From positions 38,854 to 102,853 of the forward strand of contig UQDR01000006.1 of assembly GCA_900539835.1 (NCBI GenBank): a stretch of DNA of 64,000 nucleotides, in the 5' to 3' direction. Numbering within the stretch: position 1 is the first letter of the stretch; every line of letters begins with the position of its first letter. A program made the translations under genes and the position numbers. The stretch comes from an uncultured Ruminococcus sp. (GTDB lineage: Bacteria > Bacillota > Clostridia > Oscillospirales > Ruminococcaceae). The notes under the pieces were generated by a model. That model saw only the letters and a program-made list of their open reading frames with translations, ran no database searches and was not told where the DNA came from. Below, in pieces: positions 49,885 through 59,193 of the stretch.

Positions 49885-50094
49885 TTATCCTAAGTTATTG
49901 TTCCTTGTTTTGTCTGGATTTGAAACGGGTGTATCAACACCATTAATGTTTCTAATGTGGTAATTATCATAGTGACCGTTTTTTATTTCATCAACGAATT
50001 GACTTCTTGTCATGTCTGCTCCAGTAAAATTATCATGGAAACGTTCATTTCGACCAGAATCAGATTCTTCTGTGACTTTTATTCTTTTAGGCAT
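49885..50094 (-). CDS. DUF3892-like protein, reverse-oriented cargo gene
   Basis: 69 aa from the ATG at 50094 (AAGGGGG site eight bases upstream). MPKRIKVTEESDSGRNERF, MTRSQFVDEIKNGHYDNYHI and VSNPDKTRNNNLG follow the DUF3892 pattern. It is the only minus-strand gene inside the rightward late operon, so it is likely an independently expressed cargo gene. Function unknown. Confidence 0.65.
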   Translation of the reverse strand: MPKRIKVTEESDSGRNERFHDNFTGADMTRSQFVDEIKNGHYDNYHIRNINGVDTPVSNPDKTRNNNLG

Positions 50095-50210
50095 AAACAT
50101 ATCCCCCTTATAAGCAACCACCCCTCAATATTAACCCAAATATATCATATTATTACAATAAAGTCAAATGTCTAAAAGAATGCTACAAAAATTAATTAAA
50201 TATCGGAACT

Positions 50211-50240
50211 AAGCACTTTGCTTCGGCAAGGTGCTTTTTT
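50211..50240 (+). terminator. Intrinsic terminator with UUCG tetraloop
   Basis: AGCACTTTGC TTCG GCAAGGTGCT TTTTT, a very stable hairpin before the scaffold gene. It insulates the structural genes from the cargo tract, implying a promoter or antitermination for what follows. Confidence 0.85.
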
Positions 50241-50274
50241 CATACAATTTTTTAAGAAAGAGAGGTAAAAAGTA

Positions 50275-50928
50275 ATGTATCAGTCAAAACTTAATCCCAT
50301 AATGGCAGGGATAAGAATTCCCATGCAGTTTTTTGCAGAGGCAGATCCGCCAAACGGAGGGGCGGGGAACGAACCACCAAATGATTCAACGAACAACATA
50401 ACTCTTGAACAAGTTTTTAGTGCTTTTAAGCCTGAGGATATACTCGGCTCAGAAAGCATGAAACAGGCATTGCAGAGTTATACTCAAACAGCTGTAAACC
50501 AAGCTAAAGAACAATGGGAACAAGAGAACCTTGACAACTTGGATGAAGCCAAGAAGCTTGAAAAGATGTCGGCTGCGGAACGTGAGAAATACAAATTCAA
50601 TAAAGAAAAGCTTGAATTTGAAAAGGAAAAGAAAGCGTTTGAACATAGCCAGCTTGAAGTATCTGTGGGTTCTGAACTTCAGAAAAGAGGACTGCCAGCC
50701 GAGTTTTCAAAGTTTCTCACTGCTGATAATGCAGAAAATTCAAAGGCTCAAATTGATGAGTTTGAAACAGCTTTTAATAATGCTGTATCAAATGCAGTCA
50801 ATGAAAAACTGAGAGGTACTCCGCCAAAGGGCGGCAGTAACAACCCACCAGAAAAGAAAATGTCACTTGCAGAGGCAATGGCATATAAAAATGCTCACCC
50901 AGACGCAGACATTAAAACATTAATTTAA
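50275..50928 (+). CDS. Capsid scaffolding protein (DUF4355-like)
   Basis: 217 aa. N-terminal MQFFAEADPPNGGAGNEPPN, central charged coiled coil (AAEREKYKFNKEKLEFEKEK), and a C-terminal Pro/Gly/Lys segment with AEAMAYKNAHPDADI that binds capsid protein in this family. Lies directly before the major capsid gene, the usual place for a scaffold. Confidence 0.88.
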   Translation: MYQSKLNPIMAGIRIPMQFFAEADPPNGGAGNEPPNDSTNNITLEQVFSAFKPEDILGSESMKQALQSYTQTAVNQAKEQWEQENLDNLDEAKKLEKMSAAEREKYKFNKEKLEFEKEKKAFEHSQLEVSVGSELQKRGLPAEFSKFLTADNAENSKAQIDEFETAFNNAVSNAVNEKLRGTPPKGGSNNPPEKKMSLAEAMAYKNAHPDADIKTLI

Positions 50929-50942
50929 GGAGGTAATAAATT

Positions 50943-52007
50943 ATGCCAGGAATTTTTGATTCAAAAAACTTTAATTCAGAGGTGTTCGGAGCTTATGTTG
51001 AAAAGACTCCAAACCTCAACAGAAACGAGCTTATAAAATCAAGAGCTATTAAAACAAGACAGGATATCGCTGATAGTTTTAAGGAACAGGTTGGAGGCAA
51101 CTACATGGTAACTCCGATTTTTGGTCGTATCGGAGGAGAAGCTCTTAACTATGATGGAAAAACTGATATCACTTCAACAAGCAGCAAGACATATACACAA
51201 GGCCGTATTGTTGTCGGAAGATCTAAAGGTTGGGTAGAAAACGATTTTTCATACGACATCACAGGCGGAGCCGATTTTCTTGCTCAGGCTGCTTCACAGG
51301 TCGGAGAGTATTGGGACGAGGTAGACCAGTCGACTATTCTTTCAACACTTAAGGGTATTTTCTCAATGACAGGTGCAGAAAACCTTAAGTTTGTAAACGG
51401 TCATACACTTGATATTTCAGGCAAAACAGATGGAGTATTCGGAGCAACAACTCTGAATACCGCTATGCAGAAAGCTTTGGGTGACAATAAGGCAAAATTC
51501 AGTCTTGCGATTATGCACTCAGCTGTTGCAACAAATCTTGAAAACCTTCAGCTGTTGGATTACATGAAATATACCGATAAGGACGGTGTTCAGCGTAATC
51601 TCGCACTTGCGACACTTAACGGTAGAGTTGTTCTAATTGATGATGGAATGCCGGTTGAGGAAGTTCCTGCGTCCGGTTCAGGAGATTCAGCTGTAGAAGC
51701 ATATACAAAGTATACTACATATGTACTTGGTGACGGTGCAATTGAGTATACAAACTGTGGTGCAAAGGTGCCATATGAAACAGCAAGAGATCCAAAAGTC
51801 AACGGCGGTCAGGATACACTTTACAGCAGACAGCGTAAAGTATTTGCTCCTTGTGGTATTTCTTGGACTGACAGTTCGATCATTTCTCCTACTGCGTCAC
51901 AGTTGGAAACAGGATCAAAGTGGTCGCTTGCTAATTCCAACGGAAGCACAAAGGAATATTTCCCTCACAAAGCTATTCCTATTGCAAGAGTTATTACAAG
52001 GGGATAA
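50943..52007 (+). CDS. Major capsid protein
   Basis: 354 aa with an AGGAGG site, typical size for an HK97-fold coat protein. MPGIFDSKNFNSEVFGAYVE start, GNYMVTPIFGRIGGEALNYDG, then ITGGADFLAQAASQVGEYW and MHSAVATNLENLQLLDYM are features of the phage coat protein family found with DUF4355 scaffolds. Follows the scaffold gene by 14 bases. Confidence 0.92.
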   Translation: MPGIFDSKNFNSEVFGAYVEKTPNLNRNELIKSRAIKTRQDIADSFKEQVGGNYMVTPIFGRIGGEALNYDGKTDITSTSSKTYTQGRIVVGRSKGWVENDFSYDITGGADFLAQAASQVGEYWDEVDQSTILSTLKGIFSMTGAENLKFVNGHTLDISGKTDGVFGATTLNTAMQKALGDNKAKFSLAIMHSAVATNLENLQLLDYMKYTDKDGVQRNLALATLNGRVVLIDDGMPVEEVPASGSGDSAVEAYTKYTTYVLGDGAIEYTNCGAKVPYETARDPKVNGGQDTLYSRQRKVFAPCGISWTDSSIISPTASQLETGSKWSLANSNGSTKEYFPHKAIPIARVITRG

Positions 52008-52012
52008 TTGCT

Positions 52013-52327
52013 ATGGAAATGGACATTCAACAGCTCGAAAGGCTCCAAAAGCGTGTCTGTGATAATAATACGGTATTGCTTAATGAACTCCTTGAATCAG
52101 CGAAAAATATCATATTGTCAAAACGCTATCCCTGCTCTGATTATCCTAATGAACTTGAAAACCGCTATAAGGATTTACAAGTCCGTATAGCGGTTGATTT
52201 GTATAACAAATTAGGTGCTGAGGGTGAGCTTGCACACAGTGAAAACGGTGTTTCTCGTTCGTATGGTGCTGAAAATGTATCAACTGATTTGCTAAAAGAA
52301 ATAGTGCCTAAGGTCGGTGTTATCTAA
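52013..52327 (+). CDS. Head-tail connector protein
   Basis: 104 aa, all-helical (LLNELLESAKNIILSKRYP ... LQVRIAVDLYNKLGAEGELA ... VSRSYGAENVSTDLLKEIVP). Size, position after the capsid gene and the SRSY segment match gp6/gp15-type adaptor proteins that bind the portal. Confidence 0.8.
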   Translation: MEMDIQQLERLQKRVCDNNTVLLNELLESAKNIILSKRYPCSDYPNELENRYKDLQVRIAVDLYNKLGAEGELAHSENGVSRSYGAENVSTDLLKEIVPKVGVI

Positions 52328-52686
52328 TGCAAAACCTTAGAAGAAATCAAAGCGTTGTGTATTACAAAAACTATGTCAAAGATATTGAAATTGTTGACGA
52401 GTACGGTAATGTAACAGGCTCTTATGATAAAGAATACGGAAAGTTGAAAAAGATATCAATTTCCGTATCCGGTAATATGGGTACATCTGAGTATCAAACA
52501 TTCGGCAGGAGTCTTGATTATGATCGTACTCTTTCTACGTCTGATATGTCATGTGATATAGATGAAAACAGTATATTGTGGCTTGACGGTGCAGATACTG
52601 ACAAGCCGCATAATTATATTGTTAAAAAGCGTTCTGCTACAATTAATCAAATCCAGTTCGCCGTAAAGCAGGTGAATGTACAGTGA
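52327..52686 (+). CDS. Head closure/stopper protein
   Basis: 119 aa, beta-rich, YYKNYVKDIEIVDEYGNVTG ... GRSLDYDRTLSTSD ... PHNYIVKKRSATINQIQFAV. Start overlaps the connector stop by one base. The second connector gene in this kind of module is normally the stopper; assignment is mainly by order. Confidence 0.7.
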   Translation: MQNLRRNQSVVYYKNYVKDIEIVDEYGNVTGSYDKEYGKLKKISISVSGNMGTSEYQTFGRSLDYDRTLSTSDMSCDIDENSILWLDGADTDKPHNYIVKKRSATINQIQFAVKQVNVQ

Positions 52687-53198
52687 AAAAGATTACTGTT
52701 AAACTTTCTTCCAAAGGAATTGATGAAGCAATAAAACAGCTTCAGGAATACAAAAAATCCATCAAAGAAAAGTCACAGCTTCTTATACAAAAGCTTGGTG
52801 ACTATGGCTTGGAGATATGCAGAGCTAAAGTAGTGGAAATGGATATACAGGACACAGGACGTTTATTAAGTACAGTTAACGGATATTATAATCCAAGTTT
52901 GAACTCAGGATTTATTACTGTTGACTGTAATTATGCTGTTTTTGTTGAGTTTGGTACAGGCACAAGAGGCATGGGCAAACCTTATCCTGCTGGAGAAATA
53001 ATGGCTGAAGTCGGTTATCAATACATGGGCGGAACAAAGTATGTAACGTTGCTTGACGGTAGAATTGGTTGGTATTATCCAGTCAGTGACGGAACTTGGA
53101 GATTTACAGAAGGTTTACCGTCAAGACCGTTTATGTATGAAACCGCTTTAGAAATGCGCCGTAAATTAGACAGTTTGATTAAGGAGGTCTTTAAATGA
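52683..53198 (+). CDS. HK97 gp10-like tail completion protein
   Basis: 171 aa, GTG start overlapping the stopper gene by four bases. SKGIDEAIKQLQEYKKSI helix, DTGRLLSTVNGYYN, YAVFVEFGTGTRGMGKPYP and LPSRPFMYETALEMRR are diagnostic for the HK97-gp10 family. Joins the tail to the head. Confidence 0.9.
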   Translation: MKKITVKLSSKGIDEAIKQLQEYKKSIKEKSQLLIQKLGDYGLEICRAKVVEMDIQDTGRLLSTVNGYYNPSLNSGFITVDCNYAVFVEFGTGTRGMGKPYPAGEIMAEVGYQYMGGTKYVTLLDGRIGWYYPVSDGTWRFTEGLPSRPFMYETALEMRRKLDSLIKEVFK

Positions 53199-53602
53199 TA
53201 GACATTGAACCAGAAGTATTTAATAAGATCGCCATTTCCTTACGCAATAAATTTAAAGGGATATATGTTATGGGTGAAATAATTGATACGGTAAATGAAA
53301 GGTTTCCGGCGGTGTCAATTATTGAAAAAAGTAATACAGTAGATCAAACGGCTATAGATAGCGGAAGTATAGAAAACTATGCTGATTTGATGTATGAGGT
53401 TAATATATACAGTAACCTTAAAACGGGAAAGAAACAGCAAGCTAAAAATATTGCAAAACATATTGACAGCATTTTTGCAGATATGGGATTCATACGCACA
53501 ATTTGCTATCCAATCGATAACTTGTCAGCTCCGACTATATACCGCATATTTGCACGGTATGAGGGCAAGGCAGACGAAAATAAAAATATATTTAGAAAGT
53601 AG
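53195..53602 (+). CDS. Tail terminator-like protein
   Basis: 135 aa, four-base overlap with the gp10-like gene. FPAVSIIEKSNTVDQT, YEVNIYSNLKTGKKQQAKNI and IYRIFARYEGKADENKNIF match minor tail/terminator proteins of siphoviruses. Assignment by order and fold-like pattern. Confidence 0.75.
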   Translation: MIDIEPEVFNKIAISLRNKFKGIYVMGEIIDTVNERFPAVSIIEKSNTVDQTAIDSGSIENYADLMYEVNIYSNLKTGKKQQAKNIAKHIDSIFADMGFIRTICYPIDNLSAPTIYRIFARYEGKADENKNIFRK

Positions 53603-53611
53603 GTAAAACTT

Positions 53612-54028
53612 ATGGAAAAAACAACAATTAATACTTTTTTATACTCTGGTAATTCGGCAGAAAGTTTGAGTAAGCTTGTTGATATAACAAGCTATCCTGA
53701 TGTTATGTCACCGCCTGAAAAGGTTGACGTTTCCGACCTTTCAAGTAAACAGAAAAAATATACAGACGGAATGGTTGATTTGCCCGACTATGAGTTTGGT
53801 GCAAATTATACCGTTTCGGCTTATAACAAATTGAATAGCATGAAAGACAACGAACAATTTTTTGAATTAAGATTTGGGAAAAATGGTGAATACGGTAAAT
53901 TCAAATGGAAGGGTACGTTATTCCCGATCGTTTCAGGCGGAGATGTAGGCGGAAAAAGAGAAATGAAAATTACATGTTACCCTGCGACAGAAGTTGAATT
54001 TGAATATACCGCACCAACAGCAGAATAA
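53612..54028 (+). CDS. Major tail (tube) protein
   Basis: 138 aa. SKLVDITSYPDVMSPPEKVD, GMVDLPDYEFGANYTVSAYN and FKWKGTLFPIVSGGDVGGKR are typical tail-tube features in Firmicutes siphophages (the last block is the conserved beta-sandwich end). Position between the terminator and the tail chaperones fits. Confidence 0.88.
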   Translation: MEKTTINTFLYSGNSAESLSKLVDITSYPDVMSPPEKVDVSDLSSKQKKYTDGMVDLPDYEFGANYTVSAYNKLNSMKDNEQFFELRFGKNGEYGKFKWKGTLFPIVSGGDVGGKREMKITCYPATEVEFEYTAPTAE

Positions 54029-54059
54029 TCTAAAAAATTGTAATTAAGGAGTGTTTAAT

Positions 54060-54392
54060 ATGGCAGTTATAAGATTTAATTTTGAAGGTAAGAATTATGT
54101 ACTTGGTTTTAACAGAAAGACTGTAAAACAGATGGAAAATGAGGGCTTTAATTTTGACGATATGGGGATTAAGCCTTTAACTTGTGTTTCTGATCTGTTT
54201 GCCGGTGCATTTAAAATGAATCACCGTTTCGAGAAAAGAGAAGTGATTGAAAGAATTCACGCAAATATAAGAGATAAAGATAAGATTACAGAAAAGCTTG
54301 TACAGATGTATTCTGATACTATTAAAAGCTTAATGGCTGATGATGACAGTGAGGAAAATGAAAATTTGATCGACTGGAGCATGGACGAGTAG
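54060..54392 (+). CDS. Tail assembly chaperone gpG-like (DUF5055)
   Basis: 110 aa from the ATG at 54060 (AAGGAGTG site). FNFEGKNYVLGFNRKTVKQM and LFAGAFKMNHRFEKREVIERI lead to an acidic end (DDDSEENENLIDWSMDE). Occupies the gpG position between tail tube and tape measure. A slippery heptamer lies nine codons before its stop, allowing a -1 shift into the downstream gpT frame. Keeps the tape measure soluble during tail assembly. Confidence 0.82.
   Translation: MAVIRFNFEGKNYVLGFNRKTVKQMENEGFNFDDMGIKPLTCVSDLFAGAFKMNHRFEKREVIERIHANIRDKDKITEKLVQMYSDTIKSLMADDDSEENENLIDWSMDE
54362..54368 (+). other. Slippery site for -1 programmed frameshift (gpG to gpGT)
   Basis: A_AAT_TTG in the gpG frame is a perfect X_XXY_YYZ heptamer. 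A -1 shift here reads through the gpG stop (54390-54392) and continues without a stop into the frame of the next gene: DRLEHGRVESHAPKSYTEIF, then NENFPFYLSIGMTAEEYW. Confidence 0.75.
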
Positions 54393-54460
54393 AAAGCCAT
54401 GCTCCTAAGTCATATACGGAAATATTTAATGAAAACTTTCCGTTTTACTTATCTATAGGG

Positions 54461-54763
54461 ATGACAGCTGAAGAATATTGGGAGGGCGACAGTGCTCTCC
54501 CAATTTTTTATAGAAAATCTTTTGCATTGAAGCAGAAAAGAGATTTAGAAAATATGGATTGCAGGGCATGGCTTAACGGTAGATATATTACAGAAGCTAT
54601 TTCCGCATGTTTTGGAAAAGATTTTAATTATCCTGATAAACCATATAGCTATAAGAAAGCAGAAGAAAATGAATTAAATGAAAGTAAAACCGAAGAAGAA
54701 ATAATGATTGAAAATGTTGAACGTTTCCGTATGCTTGTAGAAGCTAAAAATAAACAAAAGTAA
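54461..54763 (+). CDS. Tail assembly chaperone T domain, probably made as gpGT fusion
   Basis: 100 aa counted from the first Met (54461), but that Met has no ribosome site and the frame is open upstream across the gpG stop. The residues before it (FNENFPFYLSIGMTAEEYWEGD) belong to the conserved family pattern, so the true product is most likely gpG fused through the slippery site at 54362. Later features are SFALKQKRDLENMDCRAWLNG and a charged helix to the end. Followed 16 bases later by the tape measure gene. Confidence 0.8.
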   Translation: MTAEEYWEGDSALPIFYRKSFALKQKRDLENMDCRAWLNGRYITEAISACFGKDFNYPDKPYSYKKAEENELNESKTEEEIMIENVERFRMLVEAKNKQK

Positions 54764-54779
54764 AGGCGGTGAAAAAAGA

Positions 54780-57700
54780 ATGGGAGTAGATATTGATAAA
54801 CTGAATATAGAGATTTCAGGCAATTCAGACAAAGCTCAAAAGTCAATAGATCAACTTTGCGAATCTCTTTCTAAGTTAAAAGCAAACTTAGCAAAAAATA
54901 CTGAGTTCCAAAAATTTAACGAACAATTGGCTAAGCTTAGAGAAACAGTTAAAAAGTACAGTGATTTAAGTTCATATACTGAAAAGATTAATAAGTATAC
55001 CGAATCTATACATAAGCTTACAAACTTGAAAACACCAAGTGTATCAAAAATGACTGCTCGTGTAAAAGAACTTGTGGATATGAGCAAAGAAATGTCCTCA
55101 TTTACTGGAGCGGATGAATTGGCTGAAAAAGTGAATCAGATTTGTTCTGCCATGAAACCAATGGAGAGTATGGGGAAGAATACACTTGCACCTTTTATCA
55201 GTTCAATGAAGAAAATTCCTGAATTCACTAAGTCAATGGACACGAAAACTATGCAGGATTTTAAAAACATGATAAAGGAAATAACAAGTGCAATACAGCC
55301 ATTAATAACACAAGTATCAAAGTCTGAAAAAGGCTTAGTATCTCTTAACAGAATTATTCAATCTACTGTTTCCAGCAACGGCAACCTTGCTGCAAGCAAT
55401 GCCGCTGCCGTGAAAAGCTATACGTCAGTATCCTCAATACTGACGAGTACCAAAGCAAAGCTATTAGCCTACAGCTATGCTGTAATAAGAGTTACAAGGG
55501 TTTTAAAAGATTGGCTTGACCTTAGCAATGACTACATAGAAAACCTTAATCTTTTTGAAGTGGCAATGGGTAAAGGTGCAAAGGAAGCATTAAATTATGC
55601 AGAGTCAGTAAATAAGGCATTGGGAATTGACGTGTCTGACTGGATAAGGAATCAGGGTGTGTTTAAGCAAGTAACTTCCGGCTTTGGTGTACTTAATGAT
55701 ACATCTGATATCATGTCCAAGAACTTAACTCAGTTAGGATATGATATTTCATCATTTTTTAACATTGATGTTGATGAGTCTATGCAAAAGTTACAGAGCG
55801 GAATAAGCGGTGAAATTGAGCCGCTTAGACGTTTGGGGTATGCTTTGGATCAGACAACCTTACAGCAGATTGCATATTCAAACGGTATAACTACGAACAT
55901 AAACAAAATGACTCAGGCTCAGAAGTCACAGTTAAGGTATATTGCAATTTTACAACAGTCAAAAAATGTAACAGGCGACATGGCAAGAACGGTTACAACT
56001 CCTGCTAATGCTATGAGAATATTAGATCAGCAGATAAATCAACTGAAGCGTTCAATAGGAAATATCATAAGCATTGTAGCACAAAAGCTTTTGCCATATA
56101 TTCAGGCGTTTGTTAGATTGCTTGGAGACGCAGCAGATTATCTTGCTAAGCTTTGGGGCTTTGAGTTACCGACCATTGATTATTCCAATGTAGGAAACGG
56201 TCTTAGCAATATAAGTGATGAGGCAGATAATGCAACTGACAGCGTTAAAAAGACTGCTAAAGAAATGCAAAGACTTGCGGGATTTGATGAATTAAATATT
56301 CTTAGTTCCAAAGATAACAGCAATTCTGATAATAGTAATATATCTAACGGTTTTGATTTGGGCATTCAAATGCCGGAATATGATTTCTTGTCTGGGCTTG
56401 ATAATCAAAGTGATAGCGTTTACAAGAAAATGAAAGAAAAAGCTCTTGAACTAGTTGATTGGATAAAAGAAAATAAGCGTTTGGTCGAGCTGTTAGGTAT
56501 TGCTATAGGTGTTGCTTTTGCTGTAAAGAAGATAAAGAAATTCTTTGACCTAATCGGCGGTCTTTCTGTGTTTAAGACTGCTAAAACATGGTTAAAGAAT
56601 TTCATAGATGGTTTTAAGGCTACTAAAGCAACTAATTTCTTTAAAAAGCTAAACGGTGGAATTAAAACGTTTAGAGAAAAGTTATCTCCTGCCGCAAGGC
56701 TTTTAGGTACTGTTGCAGGAACGGCCATGTCTTCACTCGGAAGTTATAACCTGTTTAAGAATTTGGCTAAGGATACAGCTGACTGGAAAACTGTTTTAGG
56801 TGATTCGGCATTGATTATAGGTGGACTTGCTACATCTTGGCTCTTTGGTGGTGCTCCTGGTTTAGCTATTGCTACGCTCGGAACAGCTATAGGAGGGTTA
56901 TGTGGTCATTTAAAGGGTCTGCATGAAAAATATTTAGAGATTGATAAAGTAGCGATTGAAAGTAAATTGTTTAATAACGGCGGTACTAAAATTGGAGAAT
57001 TAACAGATGCTTTTGGGGAACAGTTTAAAAAGCTATCTGAACTTAATGGAAAATTAAAAGATTATGATGAAAAGATAGGTGATAATAAAACTGATATCGA
57101 AGAGTATAAAAAAACTGTTGATGAATATAAGGAAAAAATAGACGGTACTGGCACGCTTGCTGAACAAGAGTTAGGACCAATGAAAGAAGCGGTTGACGGG
57201 TTAGCCAGCAGCTTGAAAGAAAGCATGAATTTAGACTGCTCTAAGTTTTTTGATATTGTTAAGCAGTCCGTTTCAGGAGTAGCCAAAGGTGTTGGGATAG
57301 ACGTCGATAAAATGACAACAACTATCGAAGAATTTCAAAAAAAATTCTCAAACGAGGTAAGTAAATCTCAGAAGATTGTTGATGATTATATCAATAAATT
57401 AGCTTCTGGAGAAACTGTTACACCCGAAGAAACAAAACAGTATGAAAAAGAACTGGATTACTTAACTAATATGGGAGCTGAAATAACCCAAGCAAAAACA
57501 AACTTCCAAAATGCTATTAAGAGTATTGATAAAATAGATTTTGGGAATGAAACTGAAACTAAAGAAGCACTTGAAGATCTAAAGAAGTATGCAGAAGATG
57601 CTAAACAAGATGCCAAAGATATTTACCAATCCTCGCTAAATACTTATGATAATCTTATGCAGTCGCTTAAGTATAATTATAAAACCGAAAAAATCGATGA

Positions 57701-58799
57701 AAAAATGTATACCCAAACAAAGAAGCAACTGGAGGACTTTAAGAGGGGTGTAGAAAAAGCTTATCAGGACAACCGAGATGATATAAAGAAGTCTTTATCA
57801 AACGTTACTCAAAAAATTTATGATTCTGCTAATGACGAAGTATTTAAAAATATTAAGTCTATGCCAAACGTTACTAAAATGTCGCAAAGTTGGGCAAAGG
57901 AACGTGTTGAAGAACTAAAAGAAAAATTTAACTATGTTTATTCTGGGATAAGTAGCATAACTGAATCTAACGGAATAAAACTAAATGATAAAGCCGAAAA
58001 AGCATTTTTGAAATCCTTTAAAGAGAGTAGCGGAGCAGTTGCCGATGTAATAGAAGGGTTCGCATACGATCAATTTAGAGATTACAATGAATTGATGGAA
58101 ACAGAAATAGATCCTAAACTTAAGGAGTCGGGTAAAAAATCAGGAAAGGCTATCGGCAACGGAATAAAAGATGCTGATCCTTATTTGTCAAAACAATTAG
58201 AAGGTATGAAATCAAATGTTGGTTCTCTTTCAACTTCGATTAAAGATTTTAATTTTTATTTAAATGGTAAAAATGATGTATCTGGCGAGTTTGCAAAAGG
58301 TATTTTAGATGGATCTAACTCTGTTAAACAATCAATTGATGAAATGCTAACTGGTTTAGCGCTTAAAATTGAACAAAAATCACCTGAATTGAGAGAAAAA
58401 ATACATCAATTATTAAGCATATCAGGTTCATCTTCATCACCTATAGTACAAATAGGTGTTATGGCAGGGATGACGGGCCTAAATGCAATTCCCGGCTACG
58501 CCTCAGGTGGTTTTCCAACGAGCGGACAACTGTTCTACGCACGAGAAAACGGTATACCTGAAATGGTCGGTAAAATCGGTAATCAAACAGCTGTAGCTAA
58601 CAATAACCAAATCGAAAAGGGAATTGCAGACGCTGTTTACAAGGCAGTGACATCAGCAAACGGAAGCAGTGTTGCAAGTAATAATCAACCAATCAATATT
58701 ACCGTACCTGTATATATTGACGGTCAGAAAATGGACGAGCAACAGTATAACTATCGCCAACGACAGCTTGTCAGATCTAACGGCAGACGTGGGTATTAA
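54780..58799 (+). CDS. Tail tape measure protein
   Basis: 1339 aa, the longest gene. N-terminal coiled coils (1-200), then a TP901/TMP-type core (VKSYTSVSSILTSTKAKL ... LNLFEVAMGKGAKEALNYAE ... YIAILQQSKNVTGDMARTVT ... NAMRILDQQINQLKRSIG), hydrophobic helices (about 560-720), more coiled coil, and a C-terminal GYASGGFPTSGQLFYAREN segment. By the usual relation of length to tail, roughly a 200-nm tail. Typical siphovirus; injected with the DNA. Confidence 0.96.
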   Translation: MGVDIDKLNIEISGNSDKAQKSIDQLCESLSKLKANLAKNTEFQKFNEQLAKLRETVKKYSDLSSYTEKINKYTESIHKLTNLKTPSVSKMTARVKELVDMSKEMSSFTGADELAEKVNQICSAMKPMESMGKNTLAPFISSMKKIPEFTKSMDTKTMQDFKNMIKEITSAIQPLITQVSKSEKGLVSLNRIIQSTVSSNGNLAASNAAAVKSYTSVSSILTSTKAKLLAYSYAVIRVTRVLKDWLDLSNDYIENLNLFEVAMGKGAKEALNYAESVNKALGIDVSDWIRNQGVFKQVTSGFGVLNDTSDIMSKNLTQLGYDISSFFNIDVDESMQKLQSGISGEIEPLRRLGYALDQTTLQQIAYSNGITTNINKMTQAQKSQLRYIAILQQSKNVTGDMARTVTTPANAMRILDQQINQLKRSIGNIISIVAQKLLPYIQAFVRLLGDAADYLAKLWGFELPTIDYSNVGNGLSNISDEADNATDSVKKTAKEMQRLAGFDELNILSSKDNSNSDNSNISNGFDLGIQMPEYDFLSGLDNQSDSVYKKMKEKALELVDWIKENKRLVELLGIAIGVAFAVKKIKKFFDLIGGLSVFKTAKTWLKNFIDGFKATKATNFFKKLNGGIKTFREKLSPAARLLGTVAGTAMSSLGSYNLFKNLAKDTADWKTVLGDSALIIGGLATSWLFGGAPGLAIATLGTAIGGLCGHLKGLHEKYLEIDKVAIESKLFNNGGTKIGELTDAFGEQFKKLSELNGKLKDYDEKIGDNKTDIEEYKKTVDEYKEKIDGTGTLAEQELGPMKEAVDGLASSLKESMNLDCSKFFDIVKQSVSGVAKGVGIDVDKMTTTIEEFQKKFSNEVSKSQKIVDDYINKLASGETVTPEETKQYEKELDYLTNMGAEITQAKTNFQNAIKSIDKIDFGNETETKEALEDLKKYAEDAKQDAKDIYQSSLNTYDNLMQSLKYNYKTEKIDEKMYTQTKKQLEDFKRGVEKAYQDNRDDIKKSLSNVTQKIYDSANDEVFKNIKSMPNVTKMSQSWAKERVEELKEKFNYVYSGISSITESNGIKLNDKAEKAFLKSFKESSGAVADVIEGFAYDQFRDYNELMETEIDPKLKESGKKSGKAIGNGIKDADPYLSKQLEGMKSNVGSLSTSIKDFNFYLNGKNDVSGEFAKGILDGSNSVKQSIDEMLTGLALKIEQKSPELREKIHQLLSISGSSSSPIVQIGVMAGMTGLNAIPGYASGGFPTSGQLFYARENGIPEMVGKIGNQTAVANNNQIEKGIADAVYKAVTSANGSSVASNNQPINITVPVYIDGQKMDEQQYNYRQRQLVRSNGRRGY

Positions 58800-58810
58800 G
58801 GGGTGGTCTT

Positions 58811-59179
58811 ATGGTTACATATTTGAAAATTAATGGGGTAGCAATGCCTACCCCACGAGCTTATTCGATACAGCGTTCTGATTTAGACAGCCAAAATACC
58901 ACTCGAAGCGAGGCAGGAGAGCTACAGCGTGACCGTATAAGGGATAATACATATAAGGTCATGTGCGAATGGAGAGTTAGGGAGCGGGATTTGCAAAAGT
59001 TAAATTCCGCTTTATCTCCTGAAGAGTTTACCGCACAAATATATGACGGTACTACTGGGAAGTATCTGACTATATCACATGCTTATGCTTCCGCTGACAG
59101 AGTCTCCACTTTGGTGCTTCCGGAAAACGACCCAATCCAAAATTGGTGGGATTTTAAGTGCGATATTATTGAATATTAA
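58811..59179 (+). CDS. Distal tail protein-like (DUF6711-type)
   Basis: 122 aa. YLKINGVAMPTPRAYSIQRS, DRIRDNTYKVMCEWRVRERD and PENDPIQNWWDFKCDIIEY match a small protein that replaces the larger Dit in many gut siphophages. Follows the tape measure gene by 11 bases. Confidence 0.78.
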   Translation: MVTYLKINGVAMPTPRAYSIQRSDLDSQNTTRSEAGELQRDRIRDNTYKVMCEWRVRERDLQKLNSALSPEEFTAQIYDGTTGKYLTISHAYASADRVSTLVLPENDPIQNWWDFKCDIIEY

Positions 59180-59193
59180 GGCGGTGAGGTAAA

